Assembly: GCA_015487455.1 (NCBI GenBank)
Contig: WFPR01000218.1
Span: forward strand, 1-5,118
Length of the DNA stretch: 5,118 nt
Direction of reading: 5' to 3'
From: Candidatus Bipolaricaulota bacterium
Lineage (GTDB): Bacteria; Bipolaricaulota; Bipolaricaulia; RBG-16-55-9
Of this stretch, positions 1 through 5,118 are shown one piece after another (position 1 is the first letter of the stretch; each line of letters starts with the position of its first letter). The translations under genes and the position numbers were made by a program. The notes beneath the pieces were generated by a model that did no database searches, had not been told where the DNA came from, and saw only the letters and a list, made by a program, of their open reading frames with translations.

Positions 1-105
1 GGCTTACGCCCCTTGAGCGACGGGCTCCCAGCCCGCCACGATCTCGCTCAGGGGCCGGAATACATCTTGCCAGTTGAGGAGCCCGTCGCTCAAGGGGCGT
101 AAGCC
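1..105. repeat. 28-bp perfect inverted repeat at the window edge
   Basis: Bases 1-28 are the exact reverse complement of bases 78-105, with 49 bases between the arms. Pairing stops sharply at base 29 (c) against 77 (a). On the outer side it runs into the window edge, so the full length of the repeat is unknown. The right arm encodes the conserved GLRPLSDGLL stretch of the MetE-like protein on the minus strand, so it is the original copy. The left arm is therefore the misplaced, inverted copy, and it supplies the apparent stop codon of that gene at 4-6. A fold-back chimera at a contig end is the simplest explanation. A true small inversion-duplication is the alternative. Confidence 0.9.
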
Positions 106-261
106 CGCCCCGCGCTGCAGCTCGACGAGCCGCGCGTAGTCGCGCTCGTACTGCTCTCGGAGCGCTTGATCGGGGATGCGCCCCCGGTCGTGGTCCCGGG
201 TCGCTCGAACGAGCGCCTCCGAGCGCGGGTAGATCCCGTGCAGATACGCGAAGAGTTCCAT
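4..261 (-). CDS. MetE-like (cobalamin-independent methionine synthase family) methyltransferase, N-terminal fragment
   Basis: The visible protein is 85 residues, against roughly 300-380 for a single MetE/UROD-type barrel, so it is only an N-terminal piece. The family pattern is clear: a first strand followed by GIYPRSEALVRA (residues 9-20), then DRGRIP (25-30), a helix ending in LVELQRGAGL (45-54), then SDG (58-60) and WQDVFRPLSE (64-73). In this family the first and last parts line the pocket that binds the methyl donor. The zinc-binding His/Cys residues lie further on and are not visible. The ATG at 261 follows the TAA of the reductase-like gene by one base, with no strong ribosome site close by, so translation is probably coupled to that gene. 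Residues 79-85 and the stop come from the inverted repeat copy and are probably not part of the real protein. It could be a methionine synthase or another MetE-type methyl transferase such as a thiol methyltransferase; the neighbour favours methionine. Confidence 0.72.
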   Translation of the reverse strand: MELFAYLHGIYPRSEALVRATRDHDRGRIPDQALREQYERDYARLVELQRGAGLRPLSDGLLNWQDVFRPLSEIVAGWEPVAQGA

Positions 262-262
262 C

Positions 263-1258
263 TTAGAGGCGAACGACGATCCCCTCCCTCCTCAAGCGTT
301 GCGGCCGACGGGTGCACCTCAAATAGCGGCAGTACAGCTCGCGGAGCGCCAGCGCCATGTCCCTCGACACCTCAAAGTTGTGCTTCATCACGTGCTCGAC
401 GTTGATCCCCAGCGGCACGCTCAGCTTCTCGTCGCGGGCGAAGGCCAGGATCTCGCCCAGCACGCGCTCCGCGACCTTGATGGAGCGCCAGGCCGTCCCG
501 ATCCAGCCGTTCAGAATCTCTTTTTCAACGGCCTCCGGGATCTCGACCCCGAGCCACTTCAAGAACTCCAGGTCCCGCTGGGAGGAGACGGGCGCGAAGC
601 TCAAGAACACCCGCTTGGGCTCGATGCCCAGCTCGCGGCAGCGCCGGTCGTACGCCCGGAGCATCCGACGGGCCGTCTTCGACTCGTAGAGCACTTGACT
701 CGTGAAGAACTCGAGCCCGGCTTGGGCTTTCTGGATCAAGCGCTCGGGCTCGTTCCGGCGCTGGGGGATGGTGATCCCGCCCAGGAAGAAGTCGACGCCC
801 TGGGGCTTGAGCTCCCGTCGGATGCGCGAGGCGGCCTCGACGACGCCGGGGCCGGGATAGCGAATCCGGCTGGACTCCCCCCCGACGAGCACCAAGGTGC
901 GCACCCCGAACTCCTTGTATGTCCGACAAAGCCACCTCCTTTGGTTGGCCCAGTGGGTGTACACGATGCCGCGGTCGACGATCGCCTCCAGGGGGCGTCG
1001 GAAGCCCGTCTGAATGATCTTGGCGAAGCGCCTCGGCTCGATCTTGGGGACGAACCGGACCGTTCGGGGGCCGGGGCGGGTCACCTCGTTGCGCACCTCG
1101 GGGATGTTGACGGCGTCGAGGCCCGCCTCGAGGGCCAGCTCGTGGACGTGCTCGGCGCACGTCCAAACGCCCTCGGGCGGCGTCCCCACGGGCGGAGGGA
1201 TCACCGTGTAGAGCAGCACGCCCTCTCCCGCGTCCCGCGTCCTCTCCCGGAACCGCAA
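263..1258 (-). CDS. Methylenetetrahydrofolate reductase-like TIM-barrel protein
   Basis: The protein is 331 residues, the length of a bacterial MetF catalytic barrel of about 290-330. Barrel landmarks are LLYTVIPPP (15-23, first strand), GLDAVNIPE (46-54), THWANQ (101-106, where MetF has its HLT motif), VRTLVLVGGESS (119-130), KAQAGLEFFTSQVLYE (177-192, matching the K..AGA.F..TQ..F motif) and a final GINVEHVMKHNF (284-295). MetF proteins reduce 5,10-methylene-THF to 5-methyl-THF in the cytosol. By-eye alignment keeps the active-site Gln (Q188), but Thr18 stands where E. coli MetF has Glu28 and Glu128 where it has Asp120, so cofactor or substrate may differ. The longest start is a TTG at 1258, poorly placed 16 bases after an AGGAGG. 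A GTG at 1219 has GGAG 5 bases upstream and would give 318 residues starting at the first strand, so the true start is uncertain. The gene ends one base before the MetE-like gene. Confidence 0.72.
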   Translation of the reverse strand: MRFRERTRDAGEGVLLYTVIPPPVGTPPEGVWTCAEHVHELALEAGLDAVNIPEVRNEVTRPGPRTVRFVPKIEPRRFAKIIQTGFRRPLEAIVDRGIVYTHWANQRRWLCRTYKEFGVRTLVLVGGESSRIRYPGPGVVEAASRIRRELKPQGVDFFLGGITIPQRRNEPERLIQKAQAGLEFFTSQVLYESKTARRMLRAYDRRCRELGIEPKRVFLSFAPVSSQRDLEFLKWLGVEIPEAVEKEILNGWIGTAWRSIKVAERVLGEILAFARDEKLSVPLGINVEHVMKHNFEVSRDMALALRELYCRYLRCTRRPQRLRREGIVVRL

Positions 1259-1302
1259 CGGGTATCCCCAGCGCCCTCCTCCCGGGATCGCGCTGAACGC
1301 TG
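1259..1302 (-). promoter_or_regulatory. Short leader with AGGAGG and an imperfect heptamer repeat
   Basis: Transcription from the promoter just upstream should start near 1296-1297, giving a leader of about 38 bases before the TTG at 1258. AGGAGG lies at 1280-1275, a near-perfect Shine-Dalgarno, but no ATG, GTG or in-frame start is found 5-9 bases after it. The sequence around the start point holds an imperfect tandem heptamer, TCAGCGT then TCAGCGC (1303-1290). The leader is too short for a SAM or cobalamin riboswitch. Confidence 0.4.
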
Positions 1303-1331
1303 ACTATAACACGGGGGAGGGGAAGCGTCAA
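1303..1331 (-). promoter_or_regulatory. Extended -10 sigma-70-type promoter for the methyl-transfer gene pair
   Basis: On the minus strand TTGACG (-35, 1331-1326) is followed by a 17-base spacer and TATAGT (-10, 1308-1303). A TG one base before the -10 hexamer (1311-1310) makes it an extended -10. Each hexamer differs from consensus by one base and the spacing is optimal. It lies in the only sizeable gap of the window, 9 bases beyond the peptidase stop codon. There is no room for a terminator between them, so upstream transcripts probably run through as well. Confidence 0.8.
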
Positions 1332-1340
1332 CAACGGGGA

Positions 1341-3257
1341 TCAACTCGGCCTCCCCTGAGCCAACGCCCGCTCGAAGAACTCCACCAGCTTGAGGTAGAG
1401 CGTCTTTAGATTCTTAGGCCGCAGGATGCCATGGCCCTCGTCTTCAAAGGCCAGCACCTCGTACTCGATCCCGGCCTCGTCCAGGCGCCGTCTCACGGCC
1501 TCGACGTTCGCGGGGGTCACGTTCGGGTCCTGCAGGCCCTGCACGATCAGGAGCTTGCCCCGGATGTTTTGCACGAAGTGGATGGGCGAGCGCTCCCGAT
1601 ACTTTTCGGGGATCTCGTCGGGGGAGCCGCCCAGCATCTCCTCGCTGTAGGGTCTCAAGTCGGGCCTCGTCGTCTCGTAGTCGACGATCAAATCCGTCAT
1701 GCCGCAGACCGGCGCGGCGGCCGCGATGGGGACGGGCGAGTAGCGCGTGATCTGGCACCACGCCGAGTAGCCCCCGTACGACGTCCCGGTGACCCCGATC
1801 CTGCCCGGCTCGGCGATTCCCCGCGCGATGAGCGCCTCGGCGCCCGTCTTGATATCCTCCTGCTCGCGCCCGCCCCAGCCGTCCTCCTTGATCTTCTCCT
1901 GGAACTCGAGCCCGAAGCCCGTGCTCCCCCTGTAGTTCGGGTCCAAGACGTTAAAGCCGCAGTGGGCGAAGAACTGGATCTGTGGGTTTAAGCTGTCCGA
2001 GCTGTGGGCCGTCGGCCCGCCGTGAACGTACACAATCGTCCCCTTGGGCCTCTCGCCCTCGGGGACGCGGGCCCGATACAGCCAGCCCTGGATCTCGAGC
2101 CCGTCGCCGGAGCGCCAGCGGACGTCCTCGGCGGGCACGAAATCCTCAGGGCGCAGCGGCGTCCGCTCCCAGACCCTCGACAGGCTGCGGAACGCCTCCG
2201 GCCCCGCCCCCTCGGACAGCTCGAGGGGCGAAAAGCGCACGACGTCGTGCGGGTGCGTCGAGCTGAAGTAGACGCCGACCCACTCCTCGCCCTTGCCCCC
2301 GGACTCGGGGTCGGGGCAGGGCGCCAGGGGCAGCAGGTTGCCCCGAATTTCCGGAAGCTCGATGCGCTCGCCCGTCCCGACGTGCAGCAGGTAGGGCCTC
2401 AGGCGGGCCTCCCGCACCGCGACAACCACGGCGTAGTCGCTTCCGAACGGGACGAACGCCCGCTCGATGTACTGGGCCTCCTGAGGGTCGTCGATCAGCC
2501 ACTCGACGCGCTCCGTGTGCAGATCCCAGAGCCCGAGCGCGCGGGTCTTGTCCTCGCGCTCGACCAAAAAGAGCACCCGGCGCCCGTCGGGGAGCCAGCT
2601 CGGCTCGACCTTCGCCCTGTCCCCGAAGTTCAGGATTTCGCGGTCCTCGCGGCCCTCGACGTCGACGAGCCACGCCTGCTGGCCCGCCGGGTGGCGGTCC
2701 TTGCGGGTGTAGAGCACGTGGGTGCCCTGGACGTTCAGCTCGGGCCAGACCCAGGCGCCCCGCCGGGGCTTCGCCAGGGGGACGCGCTCGCCCGTCTCCA
2801 GGTCGTGGCGGTAGATCCACGTCGGCTCCAGGGGCTTTCGGGTTGAGAAGTCGTAGTTGGCGCCGTAGACGAGCCAGCGGCCGTTCGGATGGAGCTGGCC
2901 GCCCCGGACAAAGTAAGGCGGGTCGGGCTCCGTCAGCGGTTCCAGCTCGTTGGGGCGATCGAGCCGAACGCGGAAGAGCTGGGCGCGCTCGTTCCCACCC
3001 CTGTCCTGTTCGACGATGAGCGCCTGGCTGTCGAACGTCCACGAGACCGCAAACGTGTTCTCGGGCGTCCCCGTGAGGCGTTGGGGCGCTTGTGAGCCGT
3101 CGGTGGGCGCGACCCAGACGTCCGCGGCCGGGCCGACCCGGAGCCAGACCCACGCGACCCAGCGCCCGTCGGGCGAGACTTGGGGCCAGTCGCCCAGGCT
3201 GGGCAGCGCCAGCAGCGCGTCTAAAAACGCCTCGCGGGTCATGGGCCTTCGCGTCAT
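1341..3257 (-). CDS. S9 family serine peptidase (acylaminoacyl-peptidase / prolyl oligopeptidase-like)
   Basis: The 638-residue protein has the two-part S9 build and usual length: a beta-propeller (about 1-375, with blade motifs such as SPDGRWVAWVW, HPNGRWLVYGA and LPDGRRVLFLV) and a C-terminal alpha/beta-hydrolase. Hydrolase landmarks are HGGP (412-415), NYRGSTGFG (441-449), the nucleophile elbow GTSYGGY with Ser493, QGLQDPNVTP with Asp577, and DEGHGI with His609, a complete catalytic triad. Such enzymes cut short peptides that enter through the propeller, often releasing acylated or terminal residues. There is no signal peptide, so it is probably cytosolic peptide turnover. The ATG at 3257 has GGGAGGTG 8 bases upstream and is preferred over the in-frame ATG at 3242. 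The start overlaps, as ATGA, the stop of the toxin reading frame once its 14-bp duplication is removed. The exact S9 subfamily and specificity cannot be read from sequence alone. Confidence 0.94.
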   Translation of the reverse strand: MTRRPMTREAFLDALLALPSLGDWPQVSPDGRWVAWVWLRVGPAADVWVAPTDGSQAPQRLTGTPENTFAVSWTFDSQALIVEQDRGGNERAQLFRVRLDRPNELEPLTEPDPPYFVRGGQLHPNGRWLVYGANYDFSTRKPLEPTWIYRHDLETGERVPLAKPRRGAWVWPELNVQGTHVLYTRKDRHPAGQQAWLVDVEGREDREILNFGDRAKVEPSWLPDGRRVLFLVEREDKTRALGLWDLHTERVEWLIDDPQEAQYIERAFVPFGSDYAVVVAVREARLRPYLLHVGTGERIELPEIRGNLLPLAPCPDPESGGKGEEWVGVYFSSTHPHDVVRFSPLELSEGAGPEAFRSLSRVWERTPLRPEDFVPAEDVRWRSGDGLEIQGWLYRARVPEGERPKGTIVYVHGGPTAHSSDSLNPQIQFFAHCGFNVLDPNYRGSTGFGLEFQEKIKEDGWGGREQEDIKTGAEALIARGIAEPGRIGVTGTSYGGYSAWCQITRYSPVPIAAAAPVCGMTDLIVDYETTRPDLRPYSEEMLGGSPDEIPEKYRERSPIHFVQNIRGKLLIVQGLQDPNVTPANVEAVRRRLDEAGIEYEVLAFEDEGHGILRPKNLKTLYLKLVEFFERALAQGRPS

Positions 3258-3265
3258 GCGCGATA

Positions 3266-3273
3266 CACCTCCC
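3266..3273 (-). promoter_or_regulatory. Ribosome binding site of the S9 peptidase
   Basis: GGGAGGTG on the minus strand lies 8 bases before the ATG at 3257. It decides the peptidase start. In the repaired toxin frame the same bases fall within the codons for Arg-Glu-Val of the toxin C-terminus, so the two genes were once tightly overlapped. Confidence 0.85.
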
Positions 3274-3283
3274 GCCGATGGCG

Positions 3284-3311
3284 GATGCGTAAAATCCGAT
3301 GCGTAAAATCC
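3284..3311. repeat. Perfect 14-bp tandem duplication (two copies)
   Basis: GATGCGTAAAATCC occurs at 3284-3297 and again, with no gap, at 3298-3311, followed by two more matching bases (GA). Fourteen is not a multiple of three, so the extra copy shifts the toxin frame. Deleting one copy turns the readable end from LRIGFYASAIGG into LRIRHRREVYRA followed by a stop, the usual end of a RelE protein. Slipped-strand duplication is the likely origin. Confidence 0.95.
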
Positions 3312-3515
3312 GAACTTGTTGGGCTTTATCGTCGACTTCGTAGATCACGCGATAGTCGCCGACCCTCAAGCGATAAAAGGGGCTGGGCTTGAGCTTCTTC
3401 ACGCCCCTTGGACGAGGCCGATCCGCCAGCGCGAGGAGCCGTCGGCCGATCCGTTGAGCCACGGGCTTAGGCAACCTCTATTCCATTAAGGTCACGCTCG
3501 GCGGAGGTCGTGATC

Positions 3516-3806
3516 TCAACGCGATACAGCACGCTTTGGCTCCTGTTTAGCCTTAGTCTTGTCCTTGGACTCCCGCTCCAGCTCCTTTAGCACGTCTTCC
3601 ACGGGCCGCGTGGGCTCCTCACGGCGCACGTAGGCGTGGAGGATATCCTCAACGTCCTCAAGCAGCTCAGGGGGCAAGTTGGCCAGAAGCTTCTCTAGAA
3701 ACAGCGCCCTTTGGCGCTTGGTGAGCCCTTGGAACGCCCGCCAGAACACTTCCACCAACGCGTCCCCCGCTTCTCGAGTCGCTGACGGCGATCGTGTTTG
3801 CGTCAT
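3516..3806 (-). CDS. Small antitoxin-like protein paired with the RelE remnant
   Basis: The 96-residue protein is called an antitoxin from position and size; I do not recognise its family. It lies immediately upstream of the RelE-type gene and overlaps it by 17 bp, as toxin-antitoxin pairs usually do. Residues 12-63 look like amphipathic helices (EVFWRAFQGLTKRQRALFLEKLL and PPELLEDVEDILHAYV). The segment PVEDVLKELERES (68-80) resembles the toxin-wrapping tail of RelB-type antitoxins. The last 16 residues are Lys/Arg-rich and probably disordered. No ribbon-helix-helix or AbrB motif is evident. ATG 3806 is chosen because GGGAGGT stands 7 bases upstream; the frame is open further 5' but only by overlapping the debranching enzyme out of frame. 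It starts 23 bp after that gene's stop, so it is probably co-transcribed. With the toxin broken it may be an orphan. Confidence 0.72.
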   Translation of the reverse strand: MTQTRSPSATREAGDALVEVFWRAFQGLTKRQRALFLEKLLANLPPELLEDVEDILHAYVRREEPTRPVEDVLKELERESKDKTKAKQEPKRAVSR

Positions 3807-3808
3807 CG

Positions 3809-3826
3809 CCCAAACCTCCCTTTGGG
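3809..3826 (-). promoter_or_regulatory. Inverted repeat enclosing the antitoxin ribosome site
   Basis: On the minus strand CCCAAA GGGAGG TTTGGG forms a perfect 6-bp inverted repeat whose 6-base centre is exactly the Shine-Dalgarno sequence of the antitoxin-like gene. In RNA this could be a short hairpin with the ribosome site in its loop. In DNA it could be an operator for self-repression, as is common for antitoxins. It fills most of the 23-base gap to the preceding stop codon. The symmetry is visible; the function is inferred. Confidence 0.5.
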
Positions 3827-3829
3827 ATT

Positions 3830-5118
3830 TTAGCGCAAAGCCCGCGCGATCACGAAGGCCGCCCCGGCGCTCCACGCCTGCGGGGCGCACGCCGTGGGGT
3901 AAGGCACCGGCTCCGGACGCTCTTCCCGCGAGAAGCCGCCGAACAGCTCCGGCAGCCGCCACCCGAACACGGGGACTGCATCCAGCAGCCCTTGCGCGAT
4001 CCTTTGAGCTTCCGTGCGGAAGCCCCGCTCGAGCAGCCCCAGCACGATGAGGGCGTTGTCGTGCGGCCAGACGCTCCCGTTGTGGTAGCTTAAAGGGTCG
4101 TAACGGCCGCACGTCGTGGCCAGCGTCCGCACCCCGAAGCCGCTGAACAGCTCCGGGGCCAGCAGCCTCTCCACCAGGAGGGGGAGGCGGGCCTCGGGCA
4201 CGAGGCCCGAAAGCAGCAGGTGGCCGGGGTTCGAGGCGATCGCGTCCGCCCGCTCGCCCCCGTCGAGGAGGGCCAGCGCGTAGTAGCCCTCGCGCTCCAG
4301 CCAGAACGCCTCGTCGAAGCGCACCCTGAGCGCCTCCGCCTCCCGATCGAGCCCTTGGGCTTTATGGGGCTCCCCCAGCCCGCGCAGCAGGAGGGCGCCC
4401 GCGCGCAGGGCGGCGTACGCGTAGCCCTGCACCTCGACCAGCGCCACGGTTCTGTTCAAGATCACCCGCCCGTCCTGGGTGCAGACGGCGTCGTCGGAGT
4501 CCTTCCAGCCCTGGTTGATCAGCCCCTTGTCCCCCTTCTGCTCGTAGGTCAGGAACCCCTCGCCCGTCTGAAGCCGAGCGAGGAGCCAGTCGAGCGCCCG
4601 CTCGAGCGCGGGGCGCAGCCGCTTGGCAAGGGTCCAGTCGCCCGTCTGTTGGGTGTAAAGCCCGAGGAGCCAGACGAAGAGCGGGGTCGCGTCGACGCTC
4701 CCGTAGTAGAGCCCGTAGGGGACGTCGCCCAGGAGCGCCCGCTCCCCGACCCTCAGCTCGTGGGGGATCTTCCCCGGCTCGGCCTCCCGCTCGGGGTCGC
4801 GCTCGTCGGCCTGAGCTTGAAGCCCCGCGAGGAGCCGCAGGACACCCCGGGCCAGCTCCGGCAGCTCGGGGAGGACCTCCAGCGCCGTGATCAGGCTGTC
4901 CCGCCCGAAGACCGTCCCGAACCAGGGGAGCCCCGCCGCCGGGGCCAGCCCCCGCTCGAAGCGCAGCATTAACCCTTCAAGATCCCGTCGGGCCCGGCGC
5001 ACCAGCCGCGCGAGCGCCCTCCCGTCCCGAGCCCTTAGCGAAGGGCGGGGAAAGCGAAGCCGCCAGGGGAGCTTCGGGGGTGGGCGCTCCCCCTCGAACA
5101 GCCGCACGACCCGCGCCC
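3830..5118 (-). CDS. Amylo-alpha-1,6-glucosidase (glycogen debranching enzyme), 5' end beyond the window
   Basis: About 429 residues are visible and the frame is open to the right edge, so the N-terminal domain (family members are about 600-700 residues) is missing; a GTG at 5107 is an internal codon, not a convincing start. The piece is the (alpha/alpha)6-barrel domain. Counting from 5107, its landmarks are PWFGTVFGRDS (61-71), GKIPHE (112-117), YYGSVDATPLF (134-144), GWKDSDDA (200-207), EVQGYAYAA (225-233), SGFGVRTLA (322-330), YHNGSVWPHDNAL (341-353), RLPELFGGF (384-392) and PYPTACAPQAW (402-412). These enzymes hydrolyse the alpha-1,6 branch left in glycogen or dextrins. Acidic residues in GWKDSDDA and RLPELF are plausible catalytic candidates, by inference only. 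No key motif of the domain appears lost and the C-terminus looks complete. The substrate could be another alpha-glucan. Confidence 0.92.
   Translation of the reverse strand, partial: ARVVRLFEGERPPPKLPWRLRFPRPSLRARDGRALARLVRRARRDLEGLMLRFERGLAPAAGLPWFGTVFGRDSLITALEVLPELPELARGVLRLLAGLQAQADERDPEREAEPGKIPHELRVGERALLGDVPYGLYYGSVDATPLFVWLLGLYTQQTGDWTLAKRLRPALERALDWLLARLQTGEGFLTYEQKGDKGLINQGWKDSDDAVCTQDGRVILNRTVALVEVQGYAYAALRAGALLLRGLGEPHKAQGLDREAEALRVRFDEAFWLEREGYYALALLDGGERADAIASNPGHLLLSGLVPEARLPLLVERLLAPELFSGFGVRTLATTCGRYDPLSYHNGSVWPHDNALIVLGLLERGFRTEAQRIAQGLLDAVPVFGWRLPELFGGFSREERPEPVPYPTACAPQAWSAGAAFVIARALR

Larger units (their letters stand above)
3254..3532 (-). pseudogene. RelE/ParE-family toxin, broken by two frameshifts
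   Basis: Three pieces together make an 85-residue RelE-type ribonuclease toxin. Piece A begins at GTG 3532 (GGAG 8 bases upstream) and reads MLYRVEITTSAERDLN, then meets a stop at 3469-3467 after 21 codons. Piece B is shifted by +1 and reads RLPKPVAQRIGRRL, then GVKKLK and YRLRVGDYRVIYEVDD, the family core. Piece C, beyond the 14-bp duplication at 3284-3311, reads RHRREVYRA and stops at 3256-3254. RelE toxins cut mRNA on the ribosome, and catalytic residues include Arg and Tyr near the C-terminus, which fall in piece C here. As the DNA stands no single frame contains all three pieces: the start yields a 21-residue peptide, and the core frame runs on through the duplication far into the peptidase gene. 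The start overlaps the antitoxin-like gene by 17 bp, a typical toxin-antitoxin arrangement. Sequencing error could explain one shift but less easily both. Confidence 0.85.

Noticed and set aside
299..1303. A 334-codon open frame on the plus strand
   Set aside because: It lies antisense to the reductase-like gene, has low-complexity Pro/Arg/Leu/Gly composition and no recognisable motif. Long antisense frames are expected in GC-rich DNA.
525..1334. A 269-codon minus-strand frame overlapping the reductase-like gene
   Set aside because: It is the reductase-like gene in another frame; its start would lie upstream of the promoter's -10 element, and its composition is Arg/Ala/Gly-rich junk.
1259..1340. 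SAM or cobalamin riboswitch ahead of the methyl-transfer genes
   Set aside because: The predicted leader is only about 38 bases and holds none of the long paired helices these riboswitches need.
2004..2846. A 280-codon open frame on the plus strand
   Set aside because: It is antisense to the propeller part of the S9 peptidase and shows no family features; a GC-content shadow.
2146..3474. A 442-codon minus-strand frame joining the toxin core to a long C-terminal extension
   Set aside because: Only about the first 60 codons resemble a protein family. The rest is the peptidase gene read out of frame, reached because the 14-bp duplication removed the toxin stop. It is not a real fusion protein.
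3827..3855. Possible promoter for the antitoxin-like gene (TAAAAT at 3832-3827 with TTCGTG about 18 bases upstream)
   Set aside because: The -10 overlaps the stop codon of the preceding gene and the -35 matches consensus poorly. Co-transcription is simpler.
3516..4112. A longer 198-codon version of the antitoxin-like protein
   Set aside because: The extra N-terminal part overlaps the conserved debranching enzyme end out of frame and is Arg/Ala-rich without features. ATG 3806 has a strong ribosome site.

Overview
The window is a compact, GC-rich bacterial segment in which every gene I can support lies on the minus strand, so it reads from right to left. GTG and TTG starts, Arg/Glu/Leu-rich proteins, gaps of a few bases and overlapping stop/start codons suggest a bacterium with a small, streamlined, possibly thermophilic genome. 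The lineage cannot be fixed from this sequence; Chloroflexota, Deinococcota or a candidate thermophile phylum are guesses.

Layout in transcription order. (1) 5118-3830: C-terminal two thirds of an amylo-alpha-1,6-glucosidase-type glycogen debranching enzyme, cut by the window edge. (2) 3806-3516: a 96-residue protein in the antitoxin position, whose ribosome binding site sits between the arms of a perfect inverted repeat. (3) 3532-3254: a RelE/ParE-family toxin gene broken by two frameshifts. One is a perfect 14-bp tandem duplication near its 3' end; removing it restores a canonical RelE C-terminus and a stop that overlaps the next start as ATGA. (4) 3257-1341: an intact 638-residue S9 (prolyl oligopeptidase family) serine peptidase. 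(5) An 82-bp gap with a very good extended -10 promoter (TTGACG, 17 bp, TATAGT). (6) 1258-263: a divergent methylenetetrahydrofolate reductase-like TIM barrel. (7) 261 to the left edge: the N-terminal 78 residues of a MetE-like methyltransferase. Its apparent end is created by a 28-bp inverted copy of its own coding sequence at the window edge.

Genes 1-4 look like one transcription unit: sugar-polymer breakdown, a toxin-antitoxin remnant and peptide breakdown. Genes 6-7 look like a second unit that makes a folate-bound methyl group and passes it to a MetE-type acceptor enzyme, probably for methionine. I see no new defence or mobile system, no CRISPR, no RNA gene and no insertion sequence. The most informative points are the doubly frameshifted toxin beside an intact antitoxin-like gene, the fold-back repeat at the left edge, and the unusual active-site residues of the reductase-like protein.
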